Below are positions 1-8,896 of a DNA stretch of 64,000 bases, in pieces; position 1 is the first letter of the stretch, and each line of letters starts with the position of its first letter. Under the pieces are notes generated by a model that saw only the letters and a program-made list of their open reading frames with translations, was not told the origin of the DNA and did no database searches. This DNA comes from JBGRQA01 sp041725895 (GTDB lineage Bacteria; Bacteroidota; Bacteroidia; Bacteroidales; Marinifilaceae), in the NCBI GenBank assembly GCA_041725895.1, contig JBGRQA010000010.1, forward strand, positions 123,435-187,434. The letters are read 5' to 3'. Position numbers and translations under genes: made by a program.

Positions 1-589
1 TGGTTTCGTGAAGCTGTCCTCTTACAAACAACCTGAAAAACTCACAGGCCGCCTGGGTAGAGGCAACATTTATTCCTCCAATCACTCTGTCGTTTTGTTG
101 TAACTCGTATACTATATTCCCCGGGAGAACCCTTTCCGGACAATAGGCAATATAAATCTCATTTTTCAGATCGGGACGCCGGGCATAAATTAACTCAGCC
201 ATTTTTTCTGTGGTACCCACGGGAGAGGTGGATTCTATTATATAAAGATCACCTTTCTTCAACAAGGGAATAATTGACTCGGTAGCCGACCGAACAAATG
301 AAATATCCGGCTCATGATTCTCCTTAAATGGTGTTGGAACTACAATCACATAAACATCAGCCTCCTCGGGTACGGTCATTACCTTAAGATTTCCCTCCTT
401 CACTACCTGAGCTACAATCTCCTTTAATTGGGGTTCAACATTGGGGATAGTCCCTTTTCGAACCGATTCAATTATGTTGGAATTTACATCCACTCCATTC
501 ACCTGAACCCCATTATGCGCAAGTAAAGCCGAAGTTGGAAGACCAATATATCCCAAGCCCAGAGTTGTTACTTTTCTTATCTTTCTCAT
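1..589 (-). CDS. UDP-N-acetyl-D-mannosamine dehydrogenase-like protein, 3' end cut by window edge
   Basis: Translating leftwards from the ATG at 589 gives an open frame of about 196 codons to the window edge. It begins with a Rossmann nucleotide-binding motif (GLGYIGLPTS), followed by VVPTPFKE, the STSPVGTTEKM segment and YCPERVLPG. These are typical of the UDP-glucose/GDP-mannose dehydrogenase family, and the last two resemble WecC-type UDP-ManNAc dehydrogenases, which oxidise UDP-ManNAc to the uronic acid with NAD+. The catalytic cysteine region and C-terminal domain lie outside the window. The gene follows the UpxY-like antiterminator on the same strand after 68 bp, so it is probably the first enzyme gene of a capsule or exopolysaccharide operon. 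The exact sugar substrate is inferred. Confidence 0.85.
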   Translation of the reverse strand, partial: MRKIRKVTTLGLGYIGLPTSALLAHNGVQVNGVDVNSNIIESVRKGTIPNVEPQLKEIVAQVVKEGNLKVMTVPEEADVYVIVVPTPFKENHEPDISFVRSATESIIPLLKKGDLYIIESTSPVGTTEKMAELIYARRPDLKNEIYIAYCPERVLPGNIVYELQQNDRVIGGINVASTQAACEFFRLFVRGQLHET

Positions 590-657
590 CCCAAATATAA
601 TTTCCGGATTTTCTCATCACAGATAAATCCATGTTGGTTATAGTATTTCAATCTAAC

Positions 658-1185
658 TCAGGAAACTTGCCTCTGCATTCGTTTAACTTCATTCAAAGAT
701 ATATCGGTATGCACACAGTACCCCAAAGACCTAAATCGCAAAACAATACGATGCCTGCCTCGAAATTGAAGCACCTCTCCCTGAACCCCTTTCAATGGCC
801 CACCAACCACTTCCACCCAATCTCCTCTTTTTAAATCACTGGACGAAAGCTCCACTCTCCGTCTCTCATCCTCCAAAAAAATACGGAGGGCTTCGATCTG
901 ATTCAATGGAATGGGTGCTGCTTTACCTCCAAATGTAATATATCGTACCGCTCCCTTGGTGTTGAGTACATCATAATATTCTTTCTCGCTAACCCTCACA
1001 AAAAGATAGGATCGGATTAATGGTTCCTCCACCCATTTTTTTCGATCGCTCCATTGACGTAACTCCTTCTTCAGCGGCAAATAGCATTCAATACTCTTCT
1101 CCTGCAGGGAAGCAAAAAGCATCTTTTCGGCTCTGGATTTGGTATAAACGGCATGCCAATTGTAGGTTCGCTTAAAAAACTGCAT
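658..1185 (-). CDS. UpxY/NusG-like transcription antiterminator of a polysaccharide locus
   Basis: 175 residues. The N-terminal half is a NusG NGN domain (WHAVYTKSRAEK near residue 10, then SYLFVRVSEKEYYDVLNTKG around 60-80). The C-terminal third is a KOW domain (RGDWVEVVGGPLKGVQGEV, about 120-140). In Bacteroides, NusG paralogues encoded as the first gene of capsular operons (UpxY) bind the elongating polymerase at the operon's own leader and stop premature termination. Its position directly before a UDP-ManNAc dehydrogenase-like gene fits that role. The 850-bp gene-free stretch upstream, with two clean hairpins, is a plausible leader target. The family call is secure; action in cis on this operon is inferred. 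Confidence 0.88.
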   Translation of the reverse strand: MQFFKRTYNWHAVYTKSRAEKMLFASLQEKSIECYLPLKKELRQWSDRKKWVEEPLIRSYLFVRVSEKEYYDVLNTKGAVRYITFGGKAAPIPLNQIEALRIFLEDERRRVELSSSDLKRGDWVEVVGGPLKGVQGEVLQFRGRHRIVLRFRSLGYCVHTDISLNEVKRMQRQVS

Positions 1186-2032
1186 AATCGAATCTTTAAA
1201 TTAAGGATTTTGAAGCTTCCCGTACTCGACAGCAGGCATGGCTTCGCCCACTCAAGCCCATTGAGTTGGTCTTGAAAAGCTTCTCTATAAAACATTGATT
1301 AGGGTACTGCTCCGCCTGCTGAGTCCCTAAAAACGGGATTCATTACAAGGCTTGCCTGATCCTAAAACAGGATCCAAGGTTGTTCATCCTCAATTTGGGG
1401 CAGGTACTGAACGAACTTTAGGAATCTCTCACCACGACATCCTCTTCACAATAGGGGTATATTCACCCCCTTCTTCAATTATAGGAAAGTCAATCTTACT
1501 ATTTACAATAAAAGGGGAAATTAACTGAATCACTCACCATAAACATTGAATGATTTTTAGGAATTCCATTCGGTTAAATAGAAATCACAGGTTCCTACTA
1601 ACACAAAAAATTCTCTACATCACCAATTGTCCCCCTTATAAAATTGTAATAGAAATTTCCAACTTTTCTGCCAAAATAGCAAGATGTAAATCACTATACT
1701 TTACAGATGGAACACCATTCATGACAAGCTTCTAAATAACGATGACAAACAGCCTTTAATAATTGATTTTCTTATTATTAAGTTTTATTAAACCCATATC
1801 TAAATGTTTAATTCTTCATCAAACAATTTCGAAAAATCAGAATTAGGACTGAAACCTATTAATTTAACAAAACACACAACCTTTGTAAATCAGAAAACCA
1901 CAAAACAGAGAGAATAAATCACAAAAGGAAGTGATAAATACAAACAAATATTCCATACTAAAAAATAAACATTTTAGTAATCGATAATCCTGTACTTAAA
2001 CTTCCTTTCAATGATCAAAATTCGATGCAATT
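1186..2032. other. 847-bp gene-free region: candidate leader of the polysaccharide operon
   Basis: No convincing coding frame. The part nearest the antiterminator (about 1200-1450) is richer in G+C than the rest and holds two clear inverted repeats: ACTCAA-GCCCA-TTGAGT at 1250-1266, and a stronger one at 1351-1378 (CTTG, a 3-base bulge, GATCCT, loop AAAAC, AGGATC, CAAG). In the leftward transcript both would lie in the 5' leader. The part from about 1480 to 2032 is very A+T rich; I saw no TAnnTTTG box on the minus strand and no clear terminator for the maeB gene that ends at 2033. Confidence 0.4.
1351..1378 (-). promoter_or_regulatory. Bulged hairpin in the putative leader of the upxY-like gene
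   Basis: A 4-bp outer and a 6-bp inner stem (CTTG/CAAG and GATCCT/AGGATC) close a 5-base loop, with CCT bulged on one side. It lies 166-193 bp upstream of the antiterminator start. It could be a pause or termination hairpin read by the antiterminator; no U-run follows it, so a simple intrinsic terminator is less likely. Confidence 0.35.
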
Positions 2033-4291
2033 TTATTGGGCATCAACAACGGCTATGGTAACCATATTTAATATTTCACGTACGGAACTCTCTATTGGTA
2101 CAATATGAATGGATTTTTTCATTCCCAGCAAGATAGGACCAATGGCTTCAGCTCCTCCCAATTCCTGCATCATTTTATAAGCAATATTCCCACTGCTTAA
2201 GTTCGGGAAGATGATGGTATTAACATTTTTATCGCCCAATTTCGAAAAAGGAAACCGCTTCATTCGCAACTCGCGATTGAGAGCAAAATTCATCTGAATA
2301 TCACCATCAACAATTAAATCGGGATGTTGATGATGTAGAATATCAACAGCCTCCTGAACGCGCGAAGGACTTCCTTTGCGAATGGAACCAAAATTGGAGT
2401 AGGAAATCATAGCGATCACAGGTGTAATATTGAATTTTCGTACCGCTTCAGCAGTAAGGAGAGTGGTATCCACAAGTGTTTGAGCATCCGGTTGAGGATT
2501 CACAGTTGTATCCGAAAAAAAGATGGGCCCTCTCCTGGTCATCATTAGATACATTCCAGCGATATGATTGAATTCGGGCTGAATGCCAACAGTATGTATC
2601 GCCGGACGAATGGTATCGGAATACTTGGAAGTAGTTCCTGAAATCAAAGCATCTGCCTCGCCGGTTTCCACCATCATAGCCCCAAAATAATTACGATTGT
2701 TCATTTTCTCAAGAGCCTCCTCGTAAGTCAACCCCTTCCGCTTCCGTTTCTCAAACAACTTTCTGGCAAAATGTTCACGGCGAGAACACTCCTCTCCTCC
2801 CCTGCAATTGTATATGGGTACCTCCCTTAGATCAAGGTCATGATCAGATATCAAATTTCTAATGGTCTCAGGATTCCCTAAAAGAATGGGTTTGGCAATT
2901 CCATCGTGCATAGCCACTTGAGCGGCTTTCAACACCTTAAAATTTTCTCCCTCAGCAAAAACAACACGTTTCGGATTTCGTCGAGCCTTATCCGTAATAG
3001 CTCTAACCATTTTATTGTCACGACCGAGTCGCTTGGAAAGTTCCAGTTTATACTCCTCCCAATCCTGGATGGGCTGAGTCGCAACTCCTGAATCCATAGC
3101 AGCCTTGGCTACTGCTGGTGCTACTGCTGTAATCAACCGGGGATCCAAAGGTTTAGGAATAATATAATTCGGCCCATAGCTAAGATTCAACTCCTGGTAA
3201 GCATCATTCACAATATCGGGTACATCCTCATGGGTTAGGGCGGCTAATGCCTTTACGGCAGCTATTTTCATCTCCTCATTGATAATGTTCGCCTTAACAT
3301 CCAATGCTCCCCGAAAAATAAACGGAAACCCCAATACATTGTTTACCTGATTGGGATGATCGGAACGACCTGTAGCCATTATCAAATCCGGCCTCGTATC
3401 CATAGCTGTATCATAGGCAATTTCGGGATTCGGATTGGCAAGAGCAAATACGATGGGCTTTTGCGCCATACTCTTCACCATTTCGGCGCTTAAAACATTT
3501 CCTACCGAAAGCCCCAAAAACATATCAGCTCCTTTGATGGCTTGCTCGAGAGTTGACACCTCCCGCTCGGTAACAAACTTTTTCTTAATGGAGTTCAAAT
3601 CGGTCCTCTTTTGATTGATGACTCCTTTGCTATCCAACATCACTATATTTTCCCTTTTCACTCCCAGCGAAATGTACAAACGAATACAGGAAACAGCAGA
3701 AGCCCCTGCTCCATTCACAACAACTTTCACTTTATCGATCTGTTTCCCCTGGATTTCGAGAGCATTGAGCAATGCTGCTGCAGATATAATAGCCGTACCA
3801 TGCTGGTCATCGTGCATCACAGGAATATTCAATTCCCGTTTCAACCGATCTTCAATCTCAAAACATTCAGGGGCCTTTATGTCTTCCAAATTGATTCCAC
3901 CAAAAGTCGGGGCAATCCCCTTAACAATGGTTACAAATTGATCCACATCTTTGGAATCAATCTCAATATCAAAAACATCAATATCCGCAAAAATCTTAAA
4001 CAGTAACCCTTTCCCTTCCATAACAGGTTTGCCTGCTTCAGCACCAATGTCCCCGAGTCCGAGAACTGCGGTTCCATTGGAAATCACCGCCACCAAATTT
4101 CCTTTGGCAGTATATTTATATACATTCCGGGGATCTTTTTGAATACTCAGACAAGGTTCAGCCACTCCGGGGGAGTAGGCAAGGGACAAATCAAGTTGCG
4201 AGCTGTGTGGTTTTGTCGGAACCACCTCAATTTTTCCAGGACGCCCATTCTGATGATATTTGAGAGCATCTTCAGTGGTAAATTTAGCCAT
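2033..4291 (-). CDS. maeB: NADP-dependent malic enzyme with C-terminal phosphotransacetylase-like domain (MaeB type)
   Basis: 752 residues, the usual length for MaeB-type fusions. Residues 1-430 are the malic enzyme part: the catalytic-tyrosine motif SLAYSPGVAEP (Tyr39), MHDDQHGTA, and the dinucleotide-binding motif VNGAGASAVSCIRLY. Residues about 430-752 resemble phosphate acetyltransferase (VVFAEGEN, SGTTSKYSDTIRP). The enzyme decarboxylates malate to pyruvate with NADP+ reduction; in characterised fusions the Pta-like part is regulatory (acetyl-CoA binding) rather than catalytic. The start at 4291 gives the normal family N-terminus. It appears to be a single-gene unit with a roughly 140-bp upstream region holding a strong hairpin. 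Confidence 0.95.
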   Translation of the reverse strand: MAKFTTEDALKYHQNGRPGKIEVVPTKPHSSQLDLSLAYSPGVAEPCLSIQKDPRNVYKYTAKGNLVAVISNGTAVLGLGDIGAEAGKPVMEGKGLLFKIFADIDVFDIEIDSKDVDQFVTIVKGIAPTFGGINLEDIKAPECFEIEDRLKRELNIPVMHDDQHGTAIISAAALLNALEIQGKQIDKVKVVVNGAGASAVSCIRLYISLGVKRENIVMLDSKGVINQKRTDLNSIKKKFVTEREVSTLEQAIKGADMFLGLSVGNVLSAEMVKSMAQKPIVFALANPNPEIAYDTAMDTRPDLIMATGRSDHPNQVNNVLGFPFIFRGALDVKANIINEEMKIAAVKALAALTHEDVPDIVNDAYQELNLSYGPNYIIPKPLDPRLITAVAPAVAKAAMDSGVATQPIQDWEEYKLELSKRLGRDNKMVRAITDKARRNPKRVVFAEGENFKVLKAAQVAMHDGIAKPILLGNPETIRNLISDHDLDLREVPIYNCRGGEECSRREHFARKLFEKRKRKGLTYEEALEKMNNRNYFGAMMVETGEADALISGTTSKYSDTIRPAIHTVGIQPEFNHIAGMYLMMTRRGPIFFSDTTVNPQPDAQTLVDTTLLTAEAVRKFNITPVIAMISYSNFGSIRKGSPSRVQEAVDILHHQHPDLIVDGDIQMNFALNRELRMKRFPFSKLGDKNVNTIIFPNLSSGNIAYKMMQELGGAEAIGPILLGMKKSIHIVPIESSVREILNMVTIAVVDAQ

Positions 4292-4337
4292 TGTTCAAAT
4301 GAATAAAAGGGTTGCTGAGAAAGGCTTAAAAGAGGTA

Positions 4338-4387
4338 AGCCGCAGAATCCAAACCAAAAGGTTTGGTTGATACCGGCTAACGTGCCG
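4338..4387 (-). promoter_or_regulatory. Hairpin cluster in the maeB upstream region, possible alternative folds
   Basis: About 50-90 bp before the maeB start, CCAAACC (4349-4355), an AAAA loop and GGTTTGG (4360-4366) form a perfect 7-bp stem. Around it, AGCCG near 4339 can pair with CGGCT near 4374 to extend the structure. The same CGGC can instead pair with GCCG about 10 bases away. Two mutually exclusive folds in a leader are compatible with RNA-level control, but no known riboswitch class was recognised and no U-run follows. Confidence 0.3.
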
Positions 4388-4602
4388 ATACGAGCTTTCG
4401 AAAACATGACAGTCACAAAAATTAGACGCAATCCAATAAAAACATCTGAAAAGATGAATTTAGAACATTAAAATACGGAACCTAAATCGGATTGTCAACC
4501 TTAAATTAATTTTTGATTTTTCATCCACAAAAAAAACAACATTTTTTAATCCTATGGATCAATAAATTAAACCAAATCGAATAAAAAAGTAGGCCACCCC
4601 CC

Positions 4603-4632
4603 TTGTCTCTTTAGCAAAACTCCCTATATTTG
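4603..4632 (+). promoter_or_regulatory. Bacteroidota-type promoter for the tRNA-Tyr/tRNA-Gly unit
   Basis: TTG at 4603-4605, a 19-bp spacer and TATATTTG at 4625-4632, an exact match to TAnnTTTG at -7. Transcription would begin near 4639, about 30 bases before tRNA-Tyr. Confidence 0.8.
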
Positions 4633-4670
4633 CAATCGCAATGAGGAAATAACAACCTCTGTTGTGGCCC

Positions 4671-4755
4671 GGGGAGATACCAAAGTGGCCAACTGGGGCG
4701 GACTGTAACTCCGCTGACTTCGTCTTCGTAGGTTCGAATCCTGCTCTCCCCACCA
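4671..4755 (+). tRNA. tRNA-Tyr (GTA)
   Basis: 85 bases with encoded CCA. The acceptor stem is GGGGAGA (4671-4677) with TCTCCCC (4745-4751), discriminator A at 4752. The anticodon loop carries GTA within ACTGTAACT. The extra bases between the anticodon arm and the T arm give the long variable arm expected of bacterial tRNA-Tyr. T arm contains GGTTCGAATCC. Confidence 0.95.
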
Positions 4756-4763
4756 CCCAATTT

Positions 4764-4839
4764 GCGGGAATAGCTCAGTTGATAGAGCATCAGCCTTCCA
4801 AGCTGAGGGTCGCGAGTTTGAGTCTCGTTTCCCGCTCCA
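4764..4839 (+). tRNA. tRNA-Gly (TCC)
   Basis: 76 bases including CCA. The acceptor stem pairs GCGGGAA (4764-4770) with TTCCCGC (4829-4835), discriminator T. The D arm begins TAGCTCAGTTGATAGAGC, and the anticodon TCC sits in CTTCCAA. It follows tRNA-Tyr after 8 bases, so both are cut from one transcript ended by the hairpin at 4844. Confidence 0.95.
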
Positions 4840-4843
4840 GAAA

Positions 4844-4872
4844 AACCTTCTGATTCGTCAGAAGGTTTTTTT
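4844..4872 (+). terminator. Intrinsic terminator of the tRNA-Tyr/tRNA-Gly unit
   Basis: AACCTTCTGA, loop TTCG, TCAGAAGGTT followed by a T-run: a 10-bp stem with a stable UUCG tetraloop, five bases after tRNA-Gly. The next 280 bp, up to the yidC terminator, hold no gene that I can support. Confidence 0.9.
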
Positions 4873-5152
4873 ATACCCCCTTACCTAAGCAACTCCAATT
4901 TTAGGATCTTTACGAATTCTAAACTGTATATTTAAAATTAGAAACACTCCACATCCAACTATTGGTGCTTTTCAAACAAAACAAAGAGTACTCCTGCAAA
5001 ATCTATTAAACAACCTTCATCTTATACATCACAAGATCGAAGGATTCCAACTTTTAAAATAAGATATTTACAATACTCTTTACACCGGTAGGGAATCAGT
5101 TTCGAAACACCTTCCAATCTAAAATTTCACAATCATCCCTTCCAATTAAAAT

Positions 5153-5187
5153 AAAAAAAAGAGCCCCAAAACAGGGCTCTTTTCTTT
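5153..5187 (-). terminator. Terminator of pyrG-yidC
   Basis: GAGCCC (5161-5166), loop CAAAACA, GGGCTC (5174-5179), flanked by an A-run on the left, which reads as a U-run in the leftward transcript, and a T-rich tract on the right. It lies just after the yidC stop and could work in both directions. Confidence 0.85.
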
Positions 5188-5208
5188 TGTATATAATCTT
5201 AATCGATA

Positions 5209-7068
5209 TTATTTCTTAGGAGGTTGGTACCCCTTTTGCTTGGCCATTTCCTCCAAACGTTGTTGAAATTTAGATTTCTTTACAGGACGTTTCTTGGAAG
5301 CTTCCATCATAGCCAACACCTTTTCATCATCCACCATGAATTTACGAATTGCCCAAGTTTGAACAATTGTAAACAGAGTTGCGATAAAGTAGTAGTAACT
5401 CAAACCGGATGCGTAATTGTTAAACCAGAACAGGAACATCAAAGGCATCAGGTACATCATGGTTTGCATACCAGGCATTTGCTGAGAACTTGAAGTCATC
5501 TGCTGATTCATACGGGTATACACAAGGTTGGTAATAGCCATCAACAAACAAAACAAACTAACATGATCTCCATACTGCCATATTTCAAATGGAAGTTCCA
5601 AAATAGAGTCGTAAGTTGAAAGGTCGGTTGCCCATAGAAAGCTTTTTTGACGCAGCTCAATAGATGCCGGGAAGAAACGGAACATGGCAATCAAAATCGG
5701 GAACTGCAACAACATTGGCAAACATCCCCCCATCGGATTCACTCCCGCTTTCTTATACAAAGCCATGGTAGCCTGCTGACGCTCCATTGCCTTCTCCTTA
5801 GGATACTTTTCATTAATTGCATCAATCTGGGGCTTCAATACCCTCATCTTTGCTGTAGACAAATAAGACTTGTATGTCAAAGGTGCTAATGCCAACTTAA
5901 TAATCAGAGTCAACAACAGGATGATCAAACCATAGTTACCGGTGAATTTTTCCAAAAAGTTAAAAATCTCAATAACTACAAAGCGGTTCACCCAGCCAAA
6001 AATCTTCCAGCCCAGATCCACCAGCTTGTGCATTTCAATATCTTTCCCGTACTTGCGAAGGGTCAAATAATGATTGGGACCAAAATAGAACTGCATTGGA
6101 TAGGTCTCCAACTGACTTCCCATGTATGGCAGAGAAATCTCCGCACTCATAGTCTTCAAAATCGGAGAAGTCTCCTCATGATTGATAGAATTGATCTTAA
6201 CCCCCTTGAAGGTATCTTCTGCAATCAACACAGAGGAGAAGAATTGCTGCTTAAACCCAAGCCATTTCACCTTGGTGGTCAATTCCTCCATCTCGTTACT
6301 ACCAGCACTCAATTGCTCTACATCATCTTCGAAATATTTATAGTAAAGGGCAGTGTACTGGTTCTCAAACTTTCTTCCCTTCTCCTGACTGGGAAGATCT
6401 GCCTTCCAGTCAAAAGTAAGATAATTGGATCTACGGGCAATAACATCACTCATTCCTACGACATTCACCCTAAAATCCATCATGTAGCTATCAGGCTCCA
6501 AAGTATATTTGTACTCAATATACTTCTCCTCTCCCGCATACAAGCGCATACTAACTGATTTGGCATCATGAGTTGCCACAACCTTTTTAGCATCATCCTG
6601 CGGGGTAAAAAACAGATCCTGCGTATTCACAACGCCTTTTTGAGAGTAGAAGCTCAACCCAAAATGGTTTTGCTCTCCCTCCCAAAGAATCAAAGGCAAA
6701 GAATCATGAGTCTGATACGTCTTCAGTTCTACAGAATAAACACGCCCTCCTTTGTTACTCAATTTTACACGGATCAATTCATTCTCAAGAGAAACAAAAT
6801 CCTCTTTCCCCTGAACTCCCTGAGCAAAAACGCCGTACTCCTGCACCATTTGCAAGGAATCCTTCTCGGCCTTCAAACCTTCGGCCAACTCCAGGGCATG
6901 AACCTGCTCTGCCTCCTCTTTTTGGAGAGCTTGCTGGGCTTCCACACGTTCAATCGAATCCTGAACTTGTTTTGCGCGTATCTGTTCTTCCGTAGGCTTG
7001 GTCAACCAGGTGTATCCAATCAGGATTATACCGATTAATACCAAGCCGGTTATCGAATTTCTATCCAT
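5209..7068 (-). CDS. yidC: Membrane protein insertase YidC
   Basis: 619 residues. An N-terminal membrane helix (SITGLVLIGIILIGYTWL, about residues 5-22) is followed by a large periplasmic beta-rich domain to about residue 350. The conserved Oxa1/YidC core follows, with several helices (NYGLIILLLTLIIKLALAPLTY; GGCLPMLLQFPILIAMF; MPLMFLFWFNNYASGLSYYY). The C-terminus is basic (KKRPVKKSKFQQRLEEMAKQ), consistent with ribosome contact. YidC inserts and folds inner-membrane proteins alone or with SecYEG. The gene follows pyrG by 58 bp on the same strand, with a terminator after it, so the two are probably co-transcribed. Confidence 0.97.
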   Translation of the reverse strand: MDRNSITGLVLIGIILIGYTWLTKPTEEQIRAKQVQDSIERVEAQQALQKEEAEQVHALELAEGLKAEKDSLQMVQEYGVFAQGVQGKEDFVSLENELIRVKLSNKGGRVYSVELKTYQTHDSLPLILWEGEQNHFGLSFYSQKGVVNTQDLFFTPQDDAKKVVATHDAKSVSMRLYAGEEKYIEYKYTLEPDSYMMDFRVNVVGMSDVIARRSNYLTFDWKADLPSQEKGRKFENQYTALYYKYFEDDVEQLSAGSNEMEELTTKVKWLGFKQQFFSSVLIAEDTFKGVKINSINHEETSPILKTMSAEISLPYMGSQLETYPMQFYFGPNHYLTLRKYGKDIEMHKLVDLGWKIFGWVNRFVVIEIFNFLEKFTGNYGLIILLLTLIIKLALAPLTYKSYLSTAKMRVLKPQIDAINEKYPKEKAMERQQATMALYKKAGVNPMGGCLPMLLQFPILIAMFRFFPASIELRQKSFLWATDLSTYDSILELPFEIWQYGDHVSLFCLLMAITNLVYTRMNQQMTSSSQQMPGMQTMMYLMPLMFLFWFNNYASGLSYYYFIATLFTIVQTWAIRKFMVDDEKVLAMMEASKKRPVKKSKFQQRLEEMAKQKGYQPPKK

Positions 7069-7126
7069 TCTTAATCAATTTCTTTGTTGTATTATCAATT
7101 CGGTTTGATTCGTTTTCTAACAAAGT

Positions 7127-8728
7127 CTAGCCTTCCATAGCTACCTTTACGAATTCAACAAACAAAGGATGCGGATTCACAACAGTACTCTTGTATTCAG
7201 GATGAAACTGAACACCAACAAACCATTTGTGCTCAGGAATCTCAACAACCTCTACAAGCCCTGTATCCGGATTAATTCCGGTGGCAATCATCCCTGCCCC
7301 TTCAAAAGCTTTCAGATATTCATTATTGAATTCGTAACGATGACGGTGACGTTCTGCAATCTGAGTCTTTCCATAGGCTGTAGCACAATTAGATCCCGGG
7401 GTCAAATTACAAGCATAAGCCCCCAAACGCATGGTACCTCCCTTTTCTGTAATATTTTTCTGCTCCTCCATCAGATTAATAACCGGATGATGAGTTTGAG
7501 GATTCATCTCCAAAGAATCAGCCTCCTCCAACTTCAACACATTTCGAGCATACTCAATAACAGAAACCTGCATTCCCAGACAAATACCAAGGAAAGGAAC
7601 ATTGTTCTCACGAGCATATTTTACAGCAAGAATTTTTCCTTCCATCCCTCGATGTCCAAAACCTGGTGCTACAAGAATACCTTTCAAACCTTCCAATTGC
7701 TTGGAATAATTCTCCGGGGTTAACTTCTCCGAATGAATCCACTCCAGCTTAACCTTACATTCATTGGTAGCACCTGCATGAATAAAAGCTTCGGCTATCG
7801 ACTTGTAGGCATCATGCAATTCAACATACTTCCCTACCAATCCAATTTTTATTTCAGACTTCGGATTTTTAAATCGCTTCAAAAATTTGGTCCACTCCTT
7901 TAATTTTGGCTCCTGCTTCAAAGGCAAGCCCAATTTTTCCAAAACAGTTGAATCCAATTTTTCTTCCCTCATTTTCAGAGGGACTTCGTATATAGTAGAC
8001 ACATCAATAGACTGCACAACTGCTTTAGGGTCTACATTACAGAAAAGAGCAACTTTTCTGCGAACATCTTGCGTCAATTCATGTTCCGTTCTCAAAACCA
8101 ACACTTCGGGCTGAACACCTGTTTCCAATAATGATTTAACTGAATGCTGAGTTGGTTTGGTTTTCAACTCTCCCGATGCTGCCAAATAAGGCACAAGAGT
8201 TAAGTGAATCACCAAAGCATCGTTCCCCAACTCCCATTTCAATTGTCGAACAGCCTCGATATAAGGTAAAGACTCAATATCACCAACAGTTCCACCAATC
8301 TCGGTGATCACTACATCGTATTTGTTCTTACTTCCCAGTAATTTAACATTACGCTTAATTTCATCCGTAATATGAGGAATAATCTGTACAGTCTTCCCTA
8401 AGTAATCACCTTTACGCTCCTTATTAATTACAGACTGATAGATACGTCCGGTGGTTACATTATTGGCCTGTGAAGTGGGAATATTGGTAAAACGCTCATA
8501 GTGCCCCAAATCCAAATCTGTCTCTGCACCATCATCGGTCACAAAGCACTCTCCATGCTCATAGGGGTTAAGCGTACCGGGATCCACATTCAAATAGGGG
8601 TCCAGTTTTTGATTGGTTACTGAGTAGCCACGATCCTGCAAGAGCTTAGCCAGAGACGAAGCAATAATTCCTTTTCCTAATGAGGATGTCACACCTCCCG
8701 TTACAAAAATGTATTTTGTTGCTGACAC
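7127..8728 (-). CDS. pyrG: CTP synthase
   Basis: 533 residues from a GTG start at 8728, where the protein begins with SATKYIFVTGGVTSSLGKG, the family N-terminus with its ATP-binding loop. A longer frame opens at 8818, but its extra 30 residues are not family-like and a -7 promoter box lies inside them. The amidoligase domain spans about 1-265. The C-terminal class I glutaminase domain has the nucleophile in LGICLGMQ and the His-Glu pair in FHPEYKS. The enzyme makes CTP from UTP, ATP and glutamine. It is followed by yidC after 58 bp, giving a pyrG-yidC unit. Confidence 0.95.
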   Translation of the reverse strand: MSATKYIFVTGGVTSSLGKGIIASSLAKLLQDRGYSVTNQKLDPYLNVDPGTLNPYEHGECFVTDDGAETDLDLGHYERFTNIPTSQANNVTTGRIYQSVINKERKGDYLGKTVQIIPHITDEIKRNVKLLGSKNKYDVVITEIGGTVGDIESLPYIEAVRQLKWELGNDALVIHLTLVPYLAASGELKTKPTQHSVKSLLETGVQPEVLVLRTEHELTQDVRRKVALFCNVDPKAVVQSIDVSTIYEVPLKMREEKLDSTVLEKLGLPLKQEPKLKEWTKFLKRFKNPKSEIKIGLVGKYVELHDAYKSIAEAFIHAGATNECKVKLEWIHSEKLTPENYSKQLEGLKGILVAPGFGHRGMEGKILAVKYARENNVPFLGICLGMQVSVIEYARNVLKLEEADSLEMNPQTHHPVINLMEEQKNITEKGGTMRLGAYACNLTPGSNCATAYGKTQIAERHRHRYEFNNEYLKAFEGAGMIATGINPDTGLVEVVEIPEHKWFVGVQFHPEYKSTVVNPHPLFVEFVKVAMEG

Positions 8729-8759
8729 AGTACAATAATTTAAAAGGTTTATGAAAGTG

Positions 8760-8767
8760 CAAAAGTA
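8760..8767 (-). promoter_or_regulatory. -7 box of the pyrG promoter
   Basis: TACTTTTG in the leftward direction, an exact TAnnTTTG match, 32 bp before the GTG start. No TTG lies at the ideal 19-21 bp distance (the nearest is 24 bp away), so only the -7 part is well supported. Confidence 0.55.
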
Positions 8768-8844
8768 GTCAATTTTAAGGTTTTTAGGAAACAAAAAGAT
8801 GGAATCCTTCAACTCCACTTCGGTAAGTGACTACAAATAACAAA

Positions 8845-8876
8845 CTACCCCAATGAAAAAAAATCCATTGGGGTAG
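8845..8876 (-). terminator. Terminator after the DUF349 gene
   Basis: A perfect 11-bp stem, CTACCCCAATG (8845-8855) with CATTGGGGTAG (8866-8876), around a 10-base loop. It begins 20 bp past the DUF349 stop. The T-rich tract after it on the minus strand (TTTGTTATTTG) is interrupted. Confidence 0.75.
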
Positions 8877-8896
8877 CATTCCTGTATAAAATCGTT

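Noticed and set aside
1550..1735. 61-codon frame in the maeB/upxY-like interval
   Set aside because: A+T-rich chance frame without promoter or family features.
4559..4756. 65-codon minus-strand frame containing GRAGFEPT
   Set aside because: This is the well-known artefact of translating the antisense of a tRNA (here tRNA-Tyr).
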